Counted from the stretch's first letter, positions 35,119 through 47,823 are shown. The stretch: 64,000 nucleotides of DNA from Diogma glabrata (GCA_963693315.1 OY856186.1:287324930-287388929), one strand, 5' to 3'. Numbers and translations: made by a program. Notes: generated by a model not told the origin, from the letters alone.

Positions 35119-36176
35119 CTTATATTGGGGTGTGGTGGTTTATTGAACATTTACAAGAAAAGCTTGAATAATACTTTTTGCTCCAACCGGAGTTTCTGAG
35201 TCTCCCGAGTCTTTGTAAGTCTGTCCAGCCAGTCTGGTCTGGCCTATCCACGCCATTTATCGTGGACAAATGTTGGACAAACAGGTACAATCCTGTTTTA
35301 TCCCGGTTTTCAGAATATCGATTTTTTTAGATAAATAGAGAAAAATAGGCCCTATGTATCATAATTACAAATAAAAATTGCGGAGATTTTGGGGTCAAAG
35401 GTTAGAAGGGATCAAACTAAGTCAAAAGTTATAAGGGATCATTCAATTTTACCTTTGTAAAATAATTTACCTATACTTATTTAATTTGTTTTATATTTAT
35501 TATAAAAAACTACAACACTCAAAGGAGACCAGGTGAAATTGAAAGTTTGATGCCTTATAACTTTTGACCTCCAAATGTCTGCAATTTTTTATCATAATTA
35601 TGATGCAGAGGACCTAATCTTTCTATTTAATCTACAAAAATCGCTATTTTGCAAACCGGGATAGAGTAGGAATATTCCGCTATGTCATAAAATAAATTTA
35701 TTTGTGGTTGTAAATAAAAAATAATGTGAAATCATTGAATAAATATCTAAGGAAGAGTGACTAGACTTTTTGAGTGAAGCATCTAAATTATAGTATTGGT
35801 GCGTTTGAGGGTGTTTGTATTTAATTGTAGGGTGGTACTGTGTATAATAAAATGTATAAACATGGTAGTTAAATTGAAAATCCTTATGGTTATATATGTT
35901 TGAGCAATATATTTCACTATTAAAAATTCTAGATAAAATCTGTTTAAAATTTAAATCATATTCAAATTCATATTTTTTACATACACTTTTCATAACAAAC
36001 AATGATTTTATACAATCCCTGTAAATGGGCGTGTCTAACAAAATTGTTTTCACGTTGTGGCAACCTTACATTTGAGAAATTAGAAAATAATTAATTCTGT
36101 GACACAAACTTATTGTAAATAGATTAAAAATATATACTAAATTGTTTTTTTAACATTTTTTATCAAAATATCCTTA
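35119..36176. repeat. Host flank of Bel/Pao copy 2, first copy of the duplicated flank
   Basis: About 1060 bases repeated at 39365-40423 with one difference noted (TTTAATCTAC versus TTTATTCTAC). AT-rich. A - strand open frame at 35685-36053 (122 codons, rich in Tyr, Asn, Ile and His) is present in both copies. It could in principle be a second exon for the small gene candidate at 40424-40500 (acceptor TTTACAG before 36018), but the composition argues against a real protein. Confidence 0.6.
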
Positions 36177-36216
36177 CCTTTAAGTAGCATATCATTTAAA
36201 CTCACGTTTAATCATT

Positions 36217-38784
36217 TCAACTCACGCCGTTGCTTTTAGCTGCTGCATCGAATACCACCCGTGGTTTAAAGGGTTTGTTTGGGTTTTGAACGGCAAAGAC
36301 AGGCAGATACCAGTGACGTTTATTGTTAAAGCTCCCAGGAGAAAGCCGCACAAGATAACCTTTATCGATGTGCTCATTGATTTTGATAATAACTGCCGAC
36401 TTAAGCTTTTCATCATGCTCAAGCTTTTTTTCGAAACATAATAGCCGTTTTTCAGCCATTCTTCTACTATCTGGTAGTGTGATGTCATCCTTTCGCCATA
36501 GTAGACCGGTTTCATACTCATCTTTAATTCTTTTAGTAGTCGATTCTAACAAAAATTTAGCTCGGATTGAATCTTTGGCTTCCAATAATTTATCAACCAA
36601 TTTTACGCCAAACGTTTCGGTTGTATAAAACTCACGCATCAAACTGCTGAGCTCTTCCGATTTACTACATTCACAAATATGGCAAACGAAATTTTCCGGA
36701 TTGTGATGATCATCTTTGCCATGTACGACCCAACCCAAACGAGTCTTTGTAGCCACAGGTTCATTCCATTTTCCTTCACGCACTTCATACATTAGGCCCA
36801 ATTTGGCATGCTCCAACCCAATCAAAATAGTAGGGCTAACGACTGGAACATCAGGAATCTCAACGTCACGCAAATGTTCATATTTGGTTTTCAACGTCTG
36901 TGTGGGTATTGGCAATGGTAAATTTAACTGAGACACTGTTCTCACATTATTCAGGGTAAAAACTCGCTTATTTTGATCAGCACCAGATATCATAACTTTG
37001 ACACGTCTAGAATCAGTTTCTTTCCTAATGGACTGATCCGTCCATGTGGTGCAAAGTTCATCTTGTTCACCATCCAATTCTAATTCATTTGCGATTGTAT
37101 TTAGCAACATAGTCGGCGAACTACCTTCGTCTAGGAACGCCCATGTAACAACTTTCTTTCCATTTGAAGGGTTACTCAAAACCACTGGTAATGATCGAAA
37201 AAGAGTTTTGTTTGTACCACAACATGATTTTGCTGTCAATTGAGCCTCAGTTTCTTGACTATTTGTTTCATGATCGATTGAATTTTTAGACATTTTTGTT
37301 GAATGTAGAGACTTGTGGTGATATTCTTGACATCCTTCAATATTGCAGATTTCTTTCTTATCACAATTTTCATAACGATGCTTAGAAACCAGACAACCAA
37401 AACACAATCTCCGTTTTCGTACAAAAAACCATTTTTTACCAATAGGCACTTTTTTGAACTTCTCACAATCTAATAGGGAATGGCGCGCTTTTCCACAAAA
37501 ACTGCACTTCCTTTCGATATTGTCCTTCATGGCTGTGGTTGAAACTTCAGAGTCTTTTCTTTGCTCCTTGTTCATATTAACATGAGCACTAGATCGTTTC
37601 GGCTGCTCAGATTTTTGAATTTCCGTATCACATTCAATTGCACAATCATAAATAGGTTCAAACCAATCTACAAATTCATCAATTGTTGGTTGATCATCCT
37701 TATTTCGCACAAATCGAATCCATTGTCTCTTCAAACTAGGTGATAATTTATCAACAACTACATCCAGAGTCTGTGGGCTTTGTAAATAGTTCAATGCATT
37801 TGCACTTTTTAGCGTTGCAATGAATCCCAACAAAAATTCGAAAAAATTTTTGACTGTTTGTGATTTATTTTCGTTTGGTGGAATTAAACTCGATAATTTC
37901 TTCATTTTCTTCTTCACAATAACATCATGGCTCCCAAACCGCTTTTCCAATATTGTCATCACATCTTGCAGGCGATTCGGCATACTCATTATACCTGCCA
38001 CTGCTTGTCTAGCTTCACCCTTCAAACATTTGCGCAAACGAATTAAGTTGAACGAGTCATCGAAACCACCTTGTTCCGTGGTCGATTTAAATTGATGATA
38101 AAATATTGGCCAAACATCTGCATCTCCATCGAACTCCGGCAAATCTGACAAGTATTGTTGGCTCATTAATTGCATTTGCCTTCTCATAAGAACCGACAAG
38201 TCACCATTACTTCCATTATCACCACGATCCGTCTGGCGATCAGTACATGTAGGCTGAGAATTGTTTTTTACATCACGACCTTTTCGTAGGGTTACATTAG
38301 CTGAAATTGTATTTTCATTATTGACCTTGGACTTTGCACCAACATTAGTTTTAACTGTTTTAGATGACTCTCCGAATTTGCTAGATTTTAACCAACCTTC
38401 TACATTGTCAGCCTTATTCTTTTGACTTCGTTTCTCCATTAAATCGAGTTGCTTTTGTTTGAGCATCAACAGTTCCTCTCTTTCTTTGATCATACTCGCC
38501 ATCAATGCCAATTGTTCGGCTTCATTGTCATCATCATCATTTTGCGAGCCTGATAAATTTCTTCCAGAACTATTATTCCTTTTGGTTAACCTCAATTTGT
38601 CACAAGCACCACACAACCATGGCTCATCTTCTGGTGGCAAAACCTCCAAACCAACACAATCTTTATGGAACCACTCCTTGCATTGTGTGCAACCAATCCA
38701 AATTTCACCTCCTTTATCCTCAGCTTGAGTCATATGGCATACTCCACATTGTTCCTTGTCATCACCCATCGTAACAAAACTCAC
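36217..38784 (-). pseudogene. Truncated duplicate of the PHD-Gag-Pol frame (855 aa)
   Basis: Starts with the same PHD finger and runs through Gag, knuckles and protease into the start of the reverse transcriptase. It is cut at the duplication junction (the frame ends at 36217, soon after ...SNGVS). It differs from the full copy at a few codons, for example Arg for Cys in SMPNRLQDV and Ile for Leu in TKRIKDEY. With its own 5' LTR and primer site it could be transcribed, but lacks integrase and a 3' LTR. Confidence 0.93.
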
Positions 38785-38807
38785 CCAAGATCACGTCGGG
38801 GTCACCA

Positions 38808-39364
38808 TGTAATAATTCAGGGTCCAGGGAGTATTTGTCTGTGATTTGCAAAGTACAATAGCACGACCACTAAGCTCGCAATTTACCAATTGAAACTTCT
38901 CAAGTTGAAATATATGAATGAAAAACGCACTTTTAGAATACTACTCTGTTTAATCCAGTGTACAAATACGAAAAATTTTAGATTTCTGGAATACAATTAA
39001 ATTCTTAAATATATGTAAATAATTTAATTCAAATTTTACCTTTCAATTAAAATCATAAATAATTTTTACTAGATTTAATTCTAACAGGGCGGAGCGTTGA
39101 GTAAAACTTCTTTTAAATTCACAATCTTAAAGACTAGAAGTTTTCATCACCAAATGTTGATTTAAAAAAGGACTAGTTATAAATTTTTTCTCGAATTTAT
39201 ACCATTGACAAGTAATAGTTTTGACAGAAAACAAAAGGAAATAATAGGGTTCAAACAAATAACCCAATGGACAATTATATGGACAATTATATTTCACGTA
39301 ACATTTTAGGATTTTGTTGAGACAATTTTTGTCACTCTTTTTTAAATCATCACGGTTGTGAACA
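38808..39364 (-). repeat. Duplicated Bel/Pao 5' LTR
   Basis: Third copy of the 557-base LTR, followed by CTTATATTGGGG exactly as at 35119. Confidence 0.95.
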
Positions 39365-40423
39365 CTTATATTGGGGTGTGGTGGTTTATTGAACATTTAC
39401 AAGAAAAGCTTGAATAATACTTTTTGCTCCAACCGGAGTTTCTGAGTCTCCCGAGTCTTTGTAAGTCTGTCCAGCCAGTCTGGTCTGGCCTATCCACGCC
39501 ATTTATCGTGGACAAATGTTGGACAAACAGGTACAATCCTGTTTTATCCCGGTTTTCAGAATATCGATTTTTTTAGATAAATAGAGAAAAATAGGCCCTA
39601 TGTATCATAATTACAAATAAAAATTGCGGAGATTTTGGGGTCAAAGGTTAGAAGGGATCAAACTAAGTCAAAAGTTATAAGGGATCATTCAATTTTACCT
39701 TTGTAAAATAATTTACCTATACTTATTTAATTTGTTTTATATTTATTATAAAAAACTACAACACTCAAAGGAGACCAGGTGAAATTGAAAGTTTGATGCC
39801 TTATAACTTTTGACCTCCAAATGTCTGCAATTTTTTATCATAATTATGATGCAGAGGACCTAATCTTTCTATTTATTCTACAAAAATCGCTATTTTGCAA
39901 ACCGGGATAGAGTAGGAATATTCCGCTATGTCATAAAATAAATTTATTTGTGGTTGTAAATAAAAAATAATGTGAAATCATTGAATAAATATCTAAGGAA
40001 GAGTGACTAGACTTTTTGAGTGAAGCATCTAAATTATAGTATTGGTGCGTTTGAGGGTGTTTGTATTTAATTGTAGGGTGGTACTGTGTATAATAAAATG
40101 TATAAACATGGTAGTTAAATTGAAAATCCTTATGGTTATATATGTTTGAGCAATATATTTCACTATTAAAAATTCTAGATAAAATCTGTTTAAAATTTAA
40201 ATCATATTCAAATTCATATTTTTTACATACACTTTTCATAACAAACAATGATTTTATACAATCCCTGTAAATGGGCGTGTCTAACAAAATTGTTTTCACG
40301 TTGTGGCAACCTTACATTTGAGAAATTAGAAAATAATTAATTCTGTGACACAAACTTATTGTAAATAGATTAAAAATATATACTAAATTGTTTTTTTAAC
40401 ATTTTTTATCAAAATATCCTTAC

Positions 40424-40500
40424 CTGATATATGTAATTTTAGCAGCAAAATCCTTTGCGATTTTGACTATTTTGTTACATGTTTTGATGCAGCACGCCAT
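40424..40500 (-). CDS. Candidate first coding exon of a small unknown gene
   Basis: On the - strand an ATG at 40500 in good context (AAAAATGGCG) opens 25 codons (MACCIKTCNKIVKIAKDF...). They end at a strong donor CAG/GTAAGG (40424/40423). The peptide is basic with three Cys near the start and resembles a targeting or membrane-proximal segment. I do not recognise the protein. The presumed intron is the sequence that contains Bel/Pao copy 2 and the tandem duplication, and the duplication breakpoint falls exactly at this donor. Downstream exons are not identified. Confidence 0.3.
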
Positions 40501-41488
40501 TTTTATGAATAAATAACTATATAATCAAAATTAATTGTTGTGAAAAAACAGTTTAAATACTAATTTGTATAAAATTGAATTACAATTCAATACTTTAAGA
40601 ACAAAGTGGTAACCTAACGAATACATTAAAAAAAAAACTACTTCACCGATCATTTGTGTACGTACACGTAGCGATACTTCCTTATATATTTATTCAATGT
40701 GTGAAATATTGAAATTAGTGATTACAATATGTGTGTCGCTATTCAGGGCTGCAAACAAAACCCCAGATATAGAAGCCTTCTTCATTTTTTAGCACAGTTA
40801 AAATCGTGAACTTGTAGCACCATTTTGAAATTAAAACTCAATATAAAAATCCATGTAAAAAAAATTCAAAAATATTTAATCAAAAATACTAACCCAATTT
40901 TTTGCATATAGCAATGTTCATTGTTTATAGGTAGAAACACAACACGGACGATAACGTCGGACGATAAAAAAACGTCTTCAATTTCGCTGTTGTAACCACA
41001 ACAAAGGCGTCAGCGTGAAAAGCTGTCAAAAATAAAATTGCATAAACTAAAATACTTTGTTCTTTGTCAAAATGAATTTTACAAATTTCAATTTTGAAAA
41101 TATCTAATTTTTACTGATAAATAAATAATAATAATTTTTCTACTAATAACTAATTTTTAAAATACAAATTATGAAAATATATAAATGAATAAAACCGAAC
41201 TTTGAACATAAACTGAAAAATTAAGTTGACAACTCAAAACAAAACGATTACAACCTCAGAAACTCGATAAACATCAGAAAATCATATTTTTCAGTTGGCG
41301 GTACTGTCACAATAACATTAAAAACTACCCTTGTAGCCAAATAAAAATAGAATTGATATCTGGCAATAATCATCGCCGACGAAAAATTAGAAATAGAATC
41401 TAAATTTTCTCCGACGAAAAAGACTTTTTCGTTTATCGCTGTAGCTGTGTTTGAAATGTATGTATCCGTTGTATTCTAATGTTACTAA

Positions 41489-42691
41489 AGCCGTGCATTC
41501 ACATAAAACAGAAACAGAAACCGAATTTCATACAAATTTGACAGCAACAGAAACAGAAACCTAATTTAGAAACAGAAACAGAAACTGAAAATTCGTCTGT
41601 TTTGTCTGGACCAGAAACAATTAAAATTTAATTGTTTCTGGTCCAGAAACTGTCACGTGACCATATTATTTTAAATTTATGTAACGAGCTCGATTTTTTT
41701 TGATGGATATTATTATGTGCGATAACGAAAAAAATAAATTTCTTCTTCACTATACATTACAAAATTGTGTTATTTTTTATTTATATGAATGAAAAATAAA
41801 ATACACAGTTTATTGAATTACAATATTTTTTTTATATTATGTGGTTTTCTTTTGACTTTTCTAAATCAATTTATAAATTCGGGTCTGAAAAGAACAAAAA
41901 ACAAAAGTTGATGTGAAATATGTTTGTATTAGTGATATTTAAATGGCGGTTGTCTACTTTTAAATTTGAAAAATTTCGTATAATAGCATATTCTGCATTT
42001 GCGTATTGAAATATTTATATTAGTTTCAATTAATTTGTAAATAAAATAATTTTGTTTTATTCATTCATATTTGTTTTTAATTTAAATTACTTCATTTTAG
42101 AGAAAAGCGTCTTCGTTTTTTTCTATGATGCATCTTTTTTCTTCCGCCCAATGAAATATAATATTTTAATTCTAATAAATCCATTTTAGAGTTTTTTTAT
42201 TTATTAGGAGTTATTTTATTAAATGTTAGTTACATTATATTGTATATATAATACAAAACACAATAATTAATTCTTCAAAATTAAACAATTCATAGTTATA
42301 TAAAAATTGTCGTTAACAAAACGTTTATTTTTTAAATTTTCTTTGTTGAAAAAATGCACATTTTTTTTTTGATGTAAATCGGAAAAAAAAATTGATGTTT
42401 TTGGGTGAAAAGAACAAAATTTTTGATTTACATCAATTTTTTTTGATGGATTTGGGTGAAAAGAATTCGACATTAGTATAATTTTTTCAATTTTAATTGG
42501 GTTAAATATATATGGATTGGGTTAAATATATAAATTTTAATTTTGGCATATATAATATAATATGACAGCTGCCATCTTAAAATTCGGTTTCTGTTTCTGT
42601 TTCATTATTCACCACCGTCAACCAAATTAGAAACAGAAACAGAAACTGAAAATTTTCAGTTTCTGTTTCTGTTTTATGTGAATGCACGGCT
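41489..42691. mobile_element. 1.2 kb Harbinger-like element with AGCCGTGCATTCACAT ends
   Basis: The terminal inverted repeats begin AGCCGTGCATTCACATAAAA and continue with AACAGAAACAG words. They are flanked by TAA on both sides (41486-41488 and 42692-42694). There is a second inner hairpin of CCAGAAACAATTAAAATTTA type at 41609-41650. There is no transposase. The internal 41830-42475 is the inverse of the units in the 44408-47060 array, so the element interior is related to the satellite. Confidence 0.85.
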
Positions 42692-42718
42692 TAACGTCGT
42701 CGTCGTACGATTTCGCCA

Positions 42719-43609
42719 CCCAGGCAAGAAACTGTAATCGAAATCGTTTTGTAATCGATAGTTTCGAATTGGAGAAAAAGATGCATACCTATTGTATATT
42801 ATCGTCTCACTCTAATTACAAAATATGGCGTTTTGACATTTAAAATTACACATTTTTCATTTACGTATATATATAGTCGCGCGGAACAAATATTAAATTA
42901 AAAATTGTGTATAATATAATATATTTCAACAGTAAGTACATTTTTAATGTTATGTATATACAATAAGAAAATAAAATACAATAAGAAAATAAAATACAAT
43001 AAGATATACAATAAGAAAATATGTATTCTGTCTAGAATTATTTTAATTTTATTGTTATCATAACATAACCTATAATATTCTAACTATAGTTCTTTTAATG
43101 ATATTTTTTTTTCATTTCAGGCTCACATTTTGATTTTTACATCTGTATAGTTCTAGCAATTATTTCTTTTAATGCCATTTTTCTCATTTTAGGTTCACAT
43201 TATTTGAAGTTCACATATAGTTTTTTTTTAAGTTTTTATAATTAGTTGTAATAAAAATATGTAAAATATATTTTTTATATTATAATAAATAAATTTATTA
43301 ATAAAATTATTACAAATATTTTAATTAAAACACAACCAAAAACACAATACTCTAAACTTTTGATTACATGTCACTAGTAGTTTCGATTTTGTATCGAAAC
43401 AGGTTTCAATTAAGTTTCGATTACATGTTTCGATTAGGTATCGATTATAGTTTCTATTTGGTATCGATCACATATTCGCTTACTAGGGCGAACACGTTGT
43501 TCTAAATGTAATCGATACAGTATCGAAGCTAAATCGAAACATGTTTCGATTATATGATTGCATGTAATTGATACCGCATCGATTACAAATCAATTACGTA
43601 CTACCTGGG
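42719..43609 (-). mobile_element. CCCAGG-family element, full copy R3
   Basis: 891 bases, inverse of R2 with the same ends (CCCAGGCAAGAAACTG ... TACGTACTACCTGGG) and no MITE insertion. AT-rich middle and ATCGAAAC-type words at both ends. Confidence 0.8.
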
Positions 43610-43659
43610 CAGTGTTGTGTTTCTAGCTTATTGCAAATGGCGTGAATGGGTAGGGCTAT

Positions 43660-43870
43660 GATATATCGAGGGTTTTGCTGCAAATCGGTTTTTGGAAACC
43701 AAAACCAAAAAACCACACAAAATCAGTAAAACCAAAACCATAACCACATTCTAAAAATGGTCAAAACCGAAAACAAAACCAAAATCCCGTTTTAAAATTA
43801 ATCAAAACCATAACCGTACCGTAACCGTAACCACATTCTTAAAATCATCAAACCAACACAATTTTTTAAA
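43660..43870. repeat. AACCAAAACC low-complexity tract, left
   Basis: Dense AAACCAAAACC and AAACCGTAACC words. A similar tract at 47825-48050 lies just inside the right end of the 7.3 kb composite. Confidence 0.7.
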
Positions 43871-43983
43871 ATAAACGAAACCAAAAATTAAGTTCTAACA
43901 TCAATAAATAATAATAAACAAAGTAACATCAAAATATCTAGATTCGAATATAAATCTAAAGTTCCTGTTTTAAATACGAAACT

Positions 43984-44402
43984 ACGTGCGTTCCATTGGA
44001 ACAAAATAGCTGCTCAAAGCAGCTTTTGAGTAGATCACCAATGGAACGCCGAAAATATGAAATTTTTTGAAATATAGCCTCACAATTTTATTATTATCAA
44101 ACAAATTTATTTTGGGCTGATATTTAGATCTTACTGGTCCATTTTATCATTAAAAATACCAAAACAAATTTATAACGGATCTAAATAAAATCTAAAAATA
44201 AACTGCTTTTCAACTACACAACTTGTTTGAGGTAGAGTAGATCAAAGCAGATTTGAGTAAGTTTGATCTTCAATGGAACACGCCTACTATAACATATCAT
44301 GAGTACGTTCAGAAACTTTACTATAGTTAAATATTTAATGCACCAATCAAATCACCGCATTTAAATATTTAATAACTATAGTTAAATAATTTCTGAACGA
44401 TG
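43984..44402. mobile_element. Two small MITEs (GTTCCATTG-ended and GTTCAGAAAC-ended)
   Basis: 43984-44287 has inverted ends GCGTTCCATTGG and CAATGGAACACGC. 44301-44402 is a roughly 100-base hairpin with GTTCAGAAACTTTACTATAG and, at the right, CTATAGTTAAATAATTTCTGAAC. The second family recurs at 47452-47823, and a related end (GTGCGTTCGGATACTTAATG, then TTAATGCACCAATCAAA) is at 63915-63980. Confidence 0.65.
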
Positions 44403-44407
44403 TTCAT

Positions 44408-47060
44408 TAATGTCGAATTCTTTTCACCCAAATCCATAAAAAAAAATTGATGTAAATCAAAAATTTTGTTCTTTTCACCCAAAAACATCAATTTTTTTCC
44501 GATTTACATTAAAAAAAAAATGTGCATTTGTTAGTAAATTTTTTTGACATTACTAATTTCAACAAAGAAAGTTTAAAAAATAAACGTTTTGTTAACGACA
44601 ATTTTTATATAATTATGAATTGTTTAATTTTGAAGAATTAATTATTGTGTTTTGTATTATATATATACAATATAATGTAACTAACATTTAATAAAATAAC
44701 TCCTAATAAATAAAAAAAACTCTAAAATGGATTTATTAGAATTAAAATATTATATTTCATTGGGCGGATGAAAAAAGATGCATCATAGAAAAAAACGAAG
44801 ACGCTTTTCTCTAAATTGAAGTAATTTAAATTGAAAACAAATATGAATGAATAAAACAAAATTATTTTATTTACAAATTAATTGAAACTAATATAAATAT
44901 TTCAATACGCAATTGCAGATATGCTATTATACGAAATTTTTCAAATTTAAAAGTAGACAACCGCCATTTAAAATCACTAATGTCGAATTCTTTTCACCCA
45001 AATCCATAAAAAAAATTGATGTAATCAAAAATTTTGTTCTTTTCATCCAAAAACATCAATTTTTTTCCGATTTACATCAAAAAAAAATGTGCATTTTTTC
45101 GTAAATTTTTTTGACATTACTAATGTCGAATTCTTTTCACCCAAATCCATCAAAAAAAAATTGATGTAAATCAAAAATTTTGTTCTATTGACGCAAAAAA
45201 TTCAATTTTTTTTTTTCGATTTACATCAAAAAAAATGTGCATTTTTTCGTAAATTTTTTTGACATTACTAATGTCGAATTCTTTTCACCCAAATCCATCA
45301 AAAAAAATTGATGTAAATCAAAAATTTTGTTCTTTTCACCCAGAAACATCAATTTTTTTTCCGATTTACATCAAAAAAAAAAATGTGCATTTTTTCGTAA
45401 ATTTTTTTGACATTACTAATATCAACAAAGAAAATTTAAAAAATAAACGTTTTGTTAACGACAATTTTTATATAACTATGAATTGTTTAATTTTGAAGAA
45501 TTAATTATTGTGTTTTGTATTATATATATACAATATAATGTAACTAACATTTAATTATATAACTCCTAATAAATAAAAAAACTCTAAAATGGATTTATTA
45601 GAATTAAAATATCATATTTCATTGGGTCGATGAAAAAAGATGTATCATAGGAAAAAACGAAGAGGCTTTTGTCTAAAATGAAGTAATTTAAATTGAAAAC
45701 AAATATGAATGAATAAAACAAAATTATTTTATTTACAAATTAATTGAAACCAATATAAATATTTCAATACGCAATTGCAGAATATGCTATTATACGAAAT
45801 TTTTCAAATTTAAAAGTAGACAACCGCCATTTAAATATCACTAATACAAACATATTTCACATCAAATTTTGTTTTTTGTTCTTTTCAGACCCGGATTTAT
45901 AAATTGATTTAGAAAAGTCAAAAGAAAACCACATAATTGAAATTGAAATTGAAACAAAGAAAATTTAAAAAATAAACGTTTTGTTAACGACAATTTTTGT
46001 ATATCTATGAATTGTTTAATTTTGTAGAATTAATTATTGTGTTTTATATTATTTATATACAATAACGTATCTAACATTTAATAAAATAACTCCTAATAAA
46101 TAAAAAAAAACTCTAAAATGGATTTATTAGAATTAAAATATATTTCATTGGGCGGATGAAAAAAAATGCATCACAGAAAAAAACGAAGACGCTTTTCTCT
46201 AAAATGAAGTAATTTATATTGAAAACAAATTTGAATGAATAAAATAAAATTATTTTATTTACAAATTAATTGAATCTTTTATAAATATTTCAATACGCAA
46301 TTGCAGAATATGCTATTATACGAAATTTTTCAAATTTAAAACCGCCATTTAATATCACTAATACAAACCATGGTAAAATGAAAATCGTTATACCATGAAT
46401 ACATATACCATACAAACATATTTCACATCAACTTTTGTTTTTTGTTCTTTTCAGACCCGAATTTATACATTGATTTAGAAAAGTCAAAAGAAAACCACAA
46501 ATATCAACAAAGAAAATTTAAAAAATAAACGTTTTGTTAACGACAATGTTTATATAACTATGAATTGTTTAATTTTGAAGAATTAATTATTGTGTTTTGT
46601 ATTATATATATACAATATAATGTAACTAACATTTAATAAAATAACTCCTAATAAATAAAATAACTCCTAATAAATAAAAAAAACTCTAAAATGAATTTAT
46701 TAGGATTAAAATATTATATTTCATTGGGTGGAAATGGAAATGGGTGGAAACAAAATTATTTTATTTACAAATTAATTGAAACTAATATAAATATTTCAAT
46801 ACGCAATTGCAGAATATGCTATTATACGAAATTTTTCAAATTTAAAAGTAGACAACCGCCATTTAAATATCACTAATACAAACATATTTCACATCAACTT
46901 TTGTTTTTTGTTCTTTTCAGACCCGAATTTATAAATTGATTTAGAAAAGTCAAAAGAAAACCACATAATACAAACATATTTCACATCAACTTTTGTTTTT
47001 TGTTCTTTTCAGACCCGAATTTATAAATTGATTTAGAAAAGTGAAAAGAACACCACATAA
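44408..47060 (+). repeat. Satellite-like array derived from the Harbinger-like element interior
   Basis: Short units of about 140-150 bases begin TAATGTCGAATTCTTTTCAC at 44408, 44978, 45121 and 45269. Long units of about 500 bases begin near AACAAAGAAAATTTAAAAAA at 44562, 45423, 45953 and 46503 and end in CAGACCCGAATTTATAAATT. Each has small indels. Both unit types occur once, inverted, inside 41830-42475. No gene is present. Confidence 0.85.
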
Positions 47061-47194
47061 GTAAAATATTAAATACACAAATACTAATACAATCTGTTAA
47101 AATCGTATGTCAGAATAATTCTTTCATAAAATTTTTCAATTGAATAAAATTAAAACCGAAAAAATTAAAAACTAAGATAGAAATTGCTAACCAT

Positions 47195-47823
47195 ATTGTT
47201 ATAGAAAACTTGCATTTCATTCAGAATTTGAAAAATATATCTGCTGTAATTTCAAAATAAATTAAACTGTCAATTTGAAATCGTTAAATTTTAAATAATG
47301 CTTATGTATGTATATGTGTATTTAATTTTTAACTCTACTCGAAAGCAGATTTAATTTTTAAATAAATGTGGGCGGGGTGTGTTTCTGAACGCAAACAGCT
47401 GTCAAATAGTTAAATATTAACTTTACTATTTCGTTTCTGAACGACCGGGAGTACGTTCAGAAACTTTACTATAGTTAAATATTTAATGCACCAATCAAAT
47501 CAACCGAATTAAAATATTTATAGAAAACTTGCATTTCATTCAGAATTTGAAAAATATATATGCTGCAATTTCAAAATAAATTGAACTGTCAATTTGAAAT
47601 CGTTAAATTTTAAATAATGCTTACGTATATGTGTATTTAATTTTTAACTCTACTCGAGAGCAGATTTAATTTTTAAATAAATGTGGGCTTGGACTAGTGT
47701 GTTTCTGAACGCAAACAGCTGTCAAATAGTTAAATATTAACTTTACTATTTCGTTTCTGAACGACCGGATTTAAATATTATTTAAATATAGTTAACTATA
47801 GTAAAGTTTCGGAACGTACTCCA
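47195..47823 (+). repeat. 250-base direct duplication within GTTCAGAAAC MITE sequence
   Basis: 47195-47450 is repeated at 47518-47768 with few changes (shared ATAGAAAACTTGCATTTCAT, AACGCAAACAGCTGTCAAAT). MITE ends GAGTACGTTCAGAAAC at 47452 and, inverted, TTTCGGAACGTACTC at 47808-47822 bracket the second copy. Confidence 0.75.

Larger units (their letters stand above)
36177..40423 (-). repeat. Tandem duplication (about 4.2 kb) of retrotransposon 5' half plus flank
   Basis: 36177-40423 repeats 31951-36176. It carries the pol start, gag, 5' LTR (38808-39364) and 1060 bases of flank. After a 4226-base offset at the junction, an extra 20 bases (TTTAATCATTTCAACTCACG) shift the offset to 4246 for the rest. 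Only a few substitutions were noticed between the copies. The junction shares CC/TTTAAG microhomology. This is a segmental duplication and not a second retrotransposition event, because the host flank is included. Confidence 0.93.
40938..43628. mobile_element. Element with GAAACACAACAC inverted ends, carrying two inserts
   Basis: GTAGAAACACAACACGGACG at the left faces GTGTTGTGTTTCTAGC at the right (43611-43626). ACGTCGGACGATAAA near the left and GTCGTCGTCGTACGATTT (42697-42714) before the R3 insert add further symmetry. The element contains the Harbinger-like element and R3. The classification is uncertain. Confidence 0.5.

Noticed and set aside
34881..35150. 89-codon frame in and beside the Bel/Pao LTR, repeated at 39127-39396
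   Set aside because: It lies inside the LTR and varies with the LTR boundary, so it is not a gene.
35685..36053. 122-codon - strand frame, also at 39931-40299
   Set aside because: Present twice only because of the tandem duplication. Composition is dominated by Tyr, Asn, Ile and His, with no domain. It is mentioned only as a remote second-exon option.
36177..40423. A second independent Bel/Pao insertion
   Set aside because: The duplicated block includes the host flank and lacks a 3' LTR and its own target duplication. A tandem segmental duplication explains it.
44408..47060. CRISPR-like array
   Set aside because: Repeats are long, irregular and without spacers of fixed length. They derive from a MITE in an insect genome.
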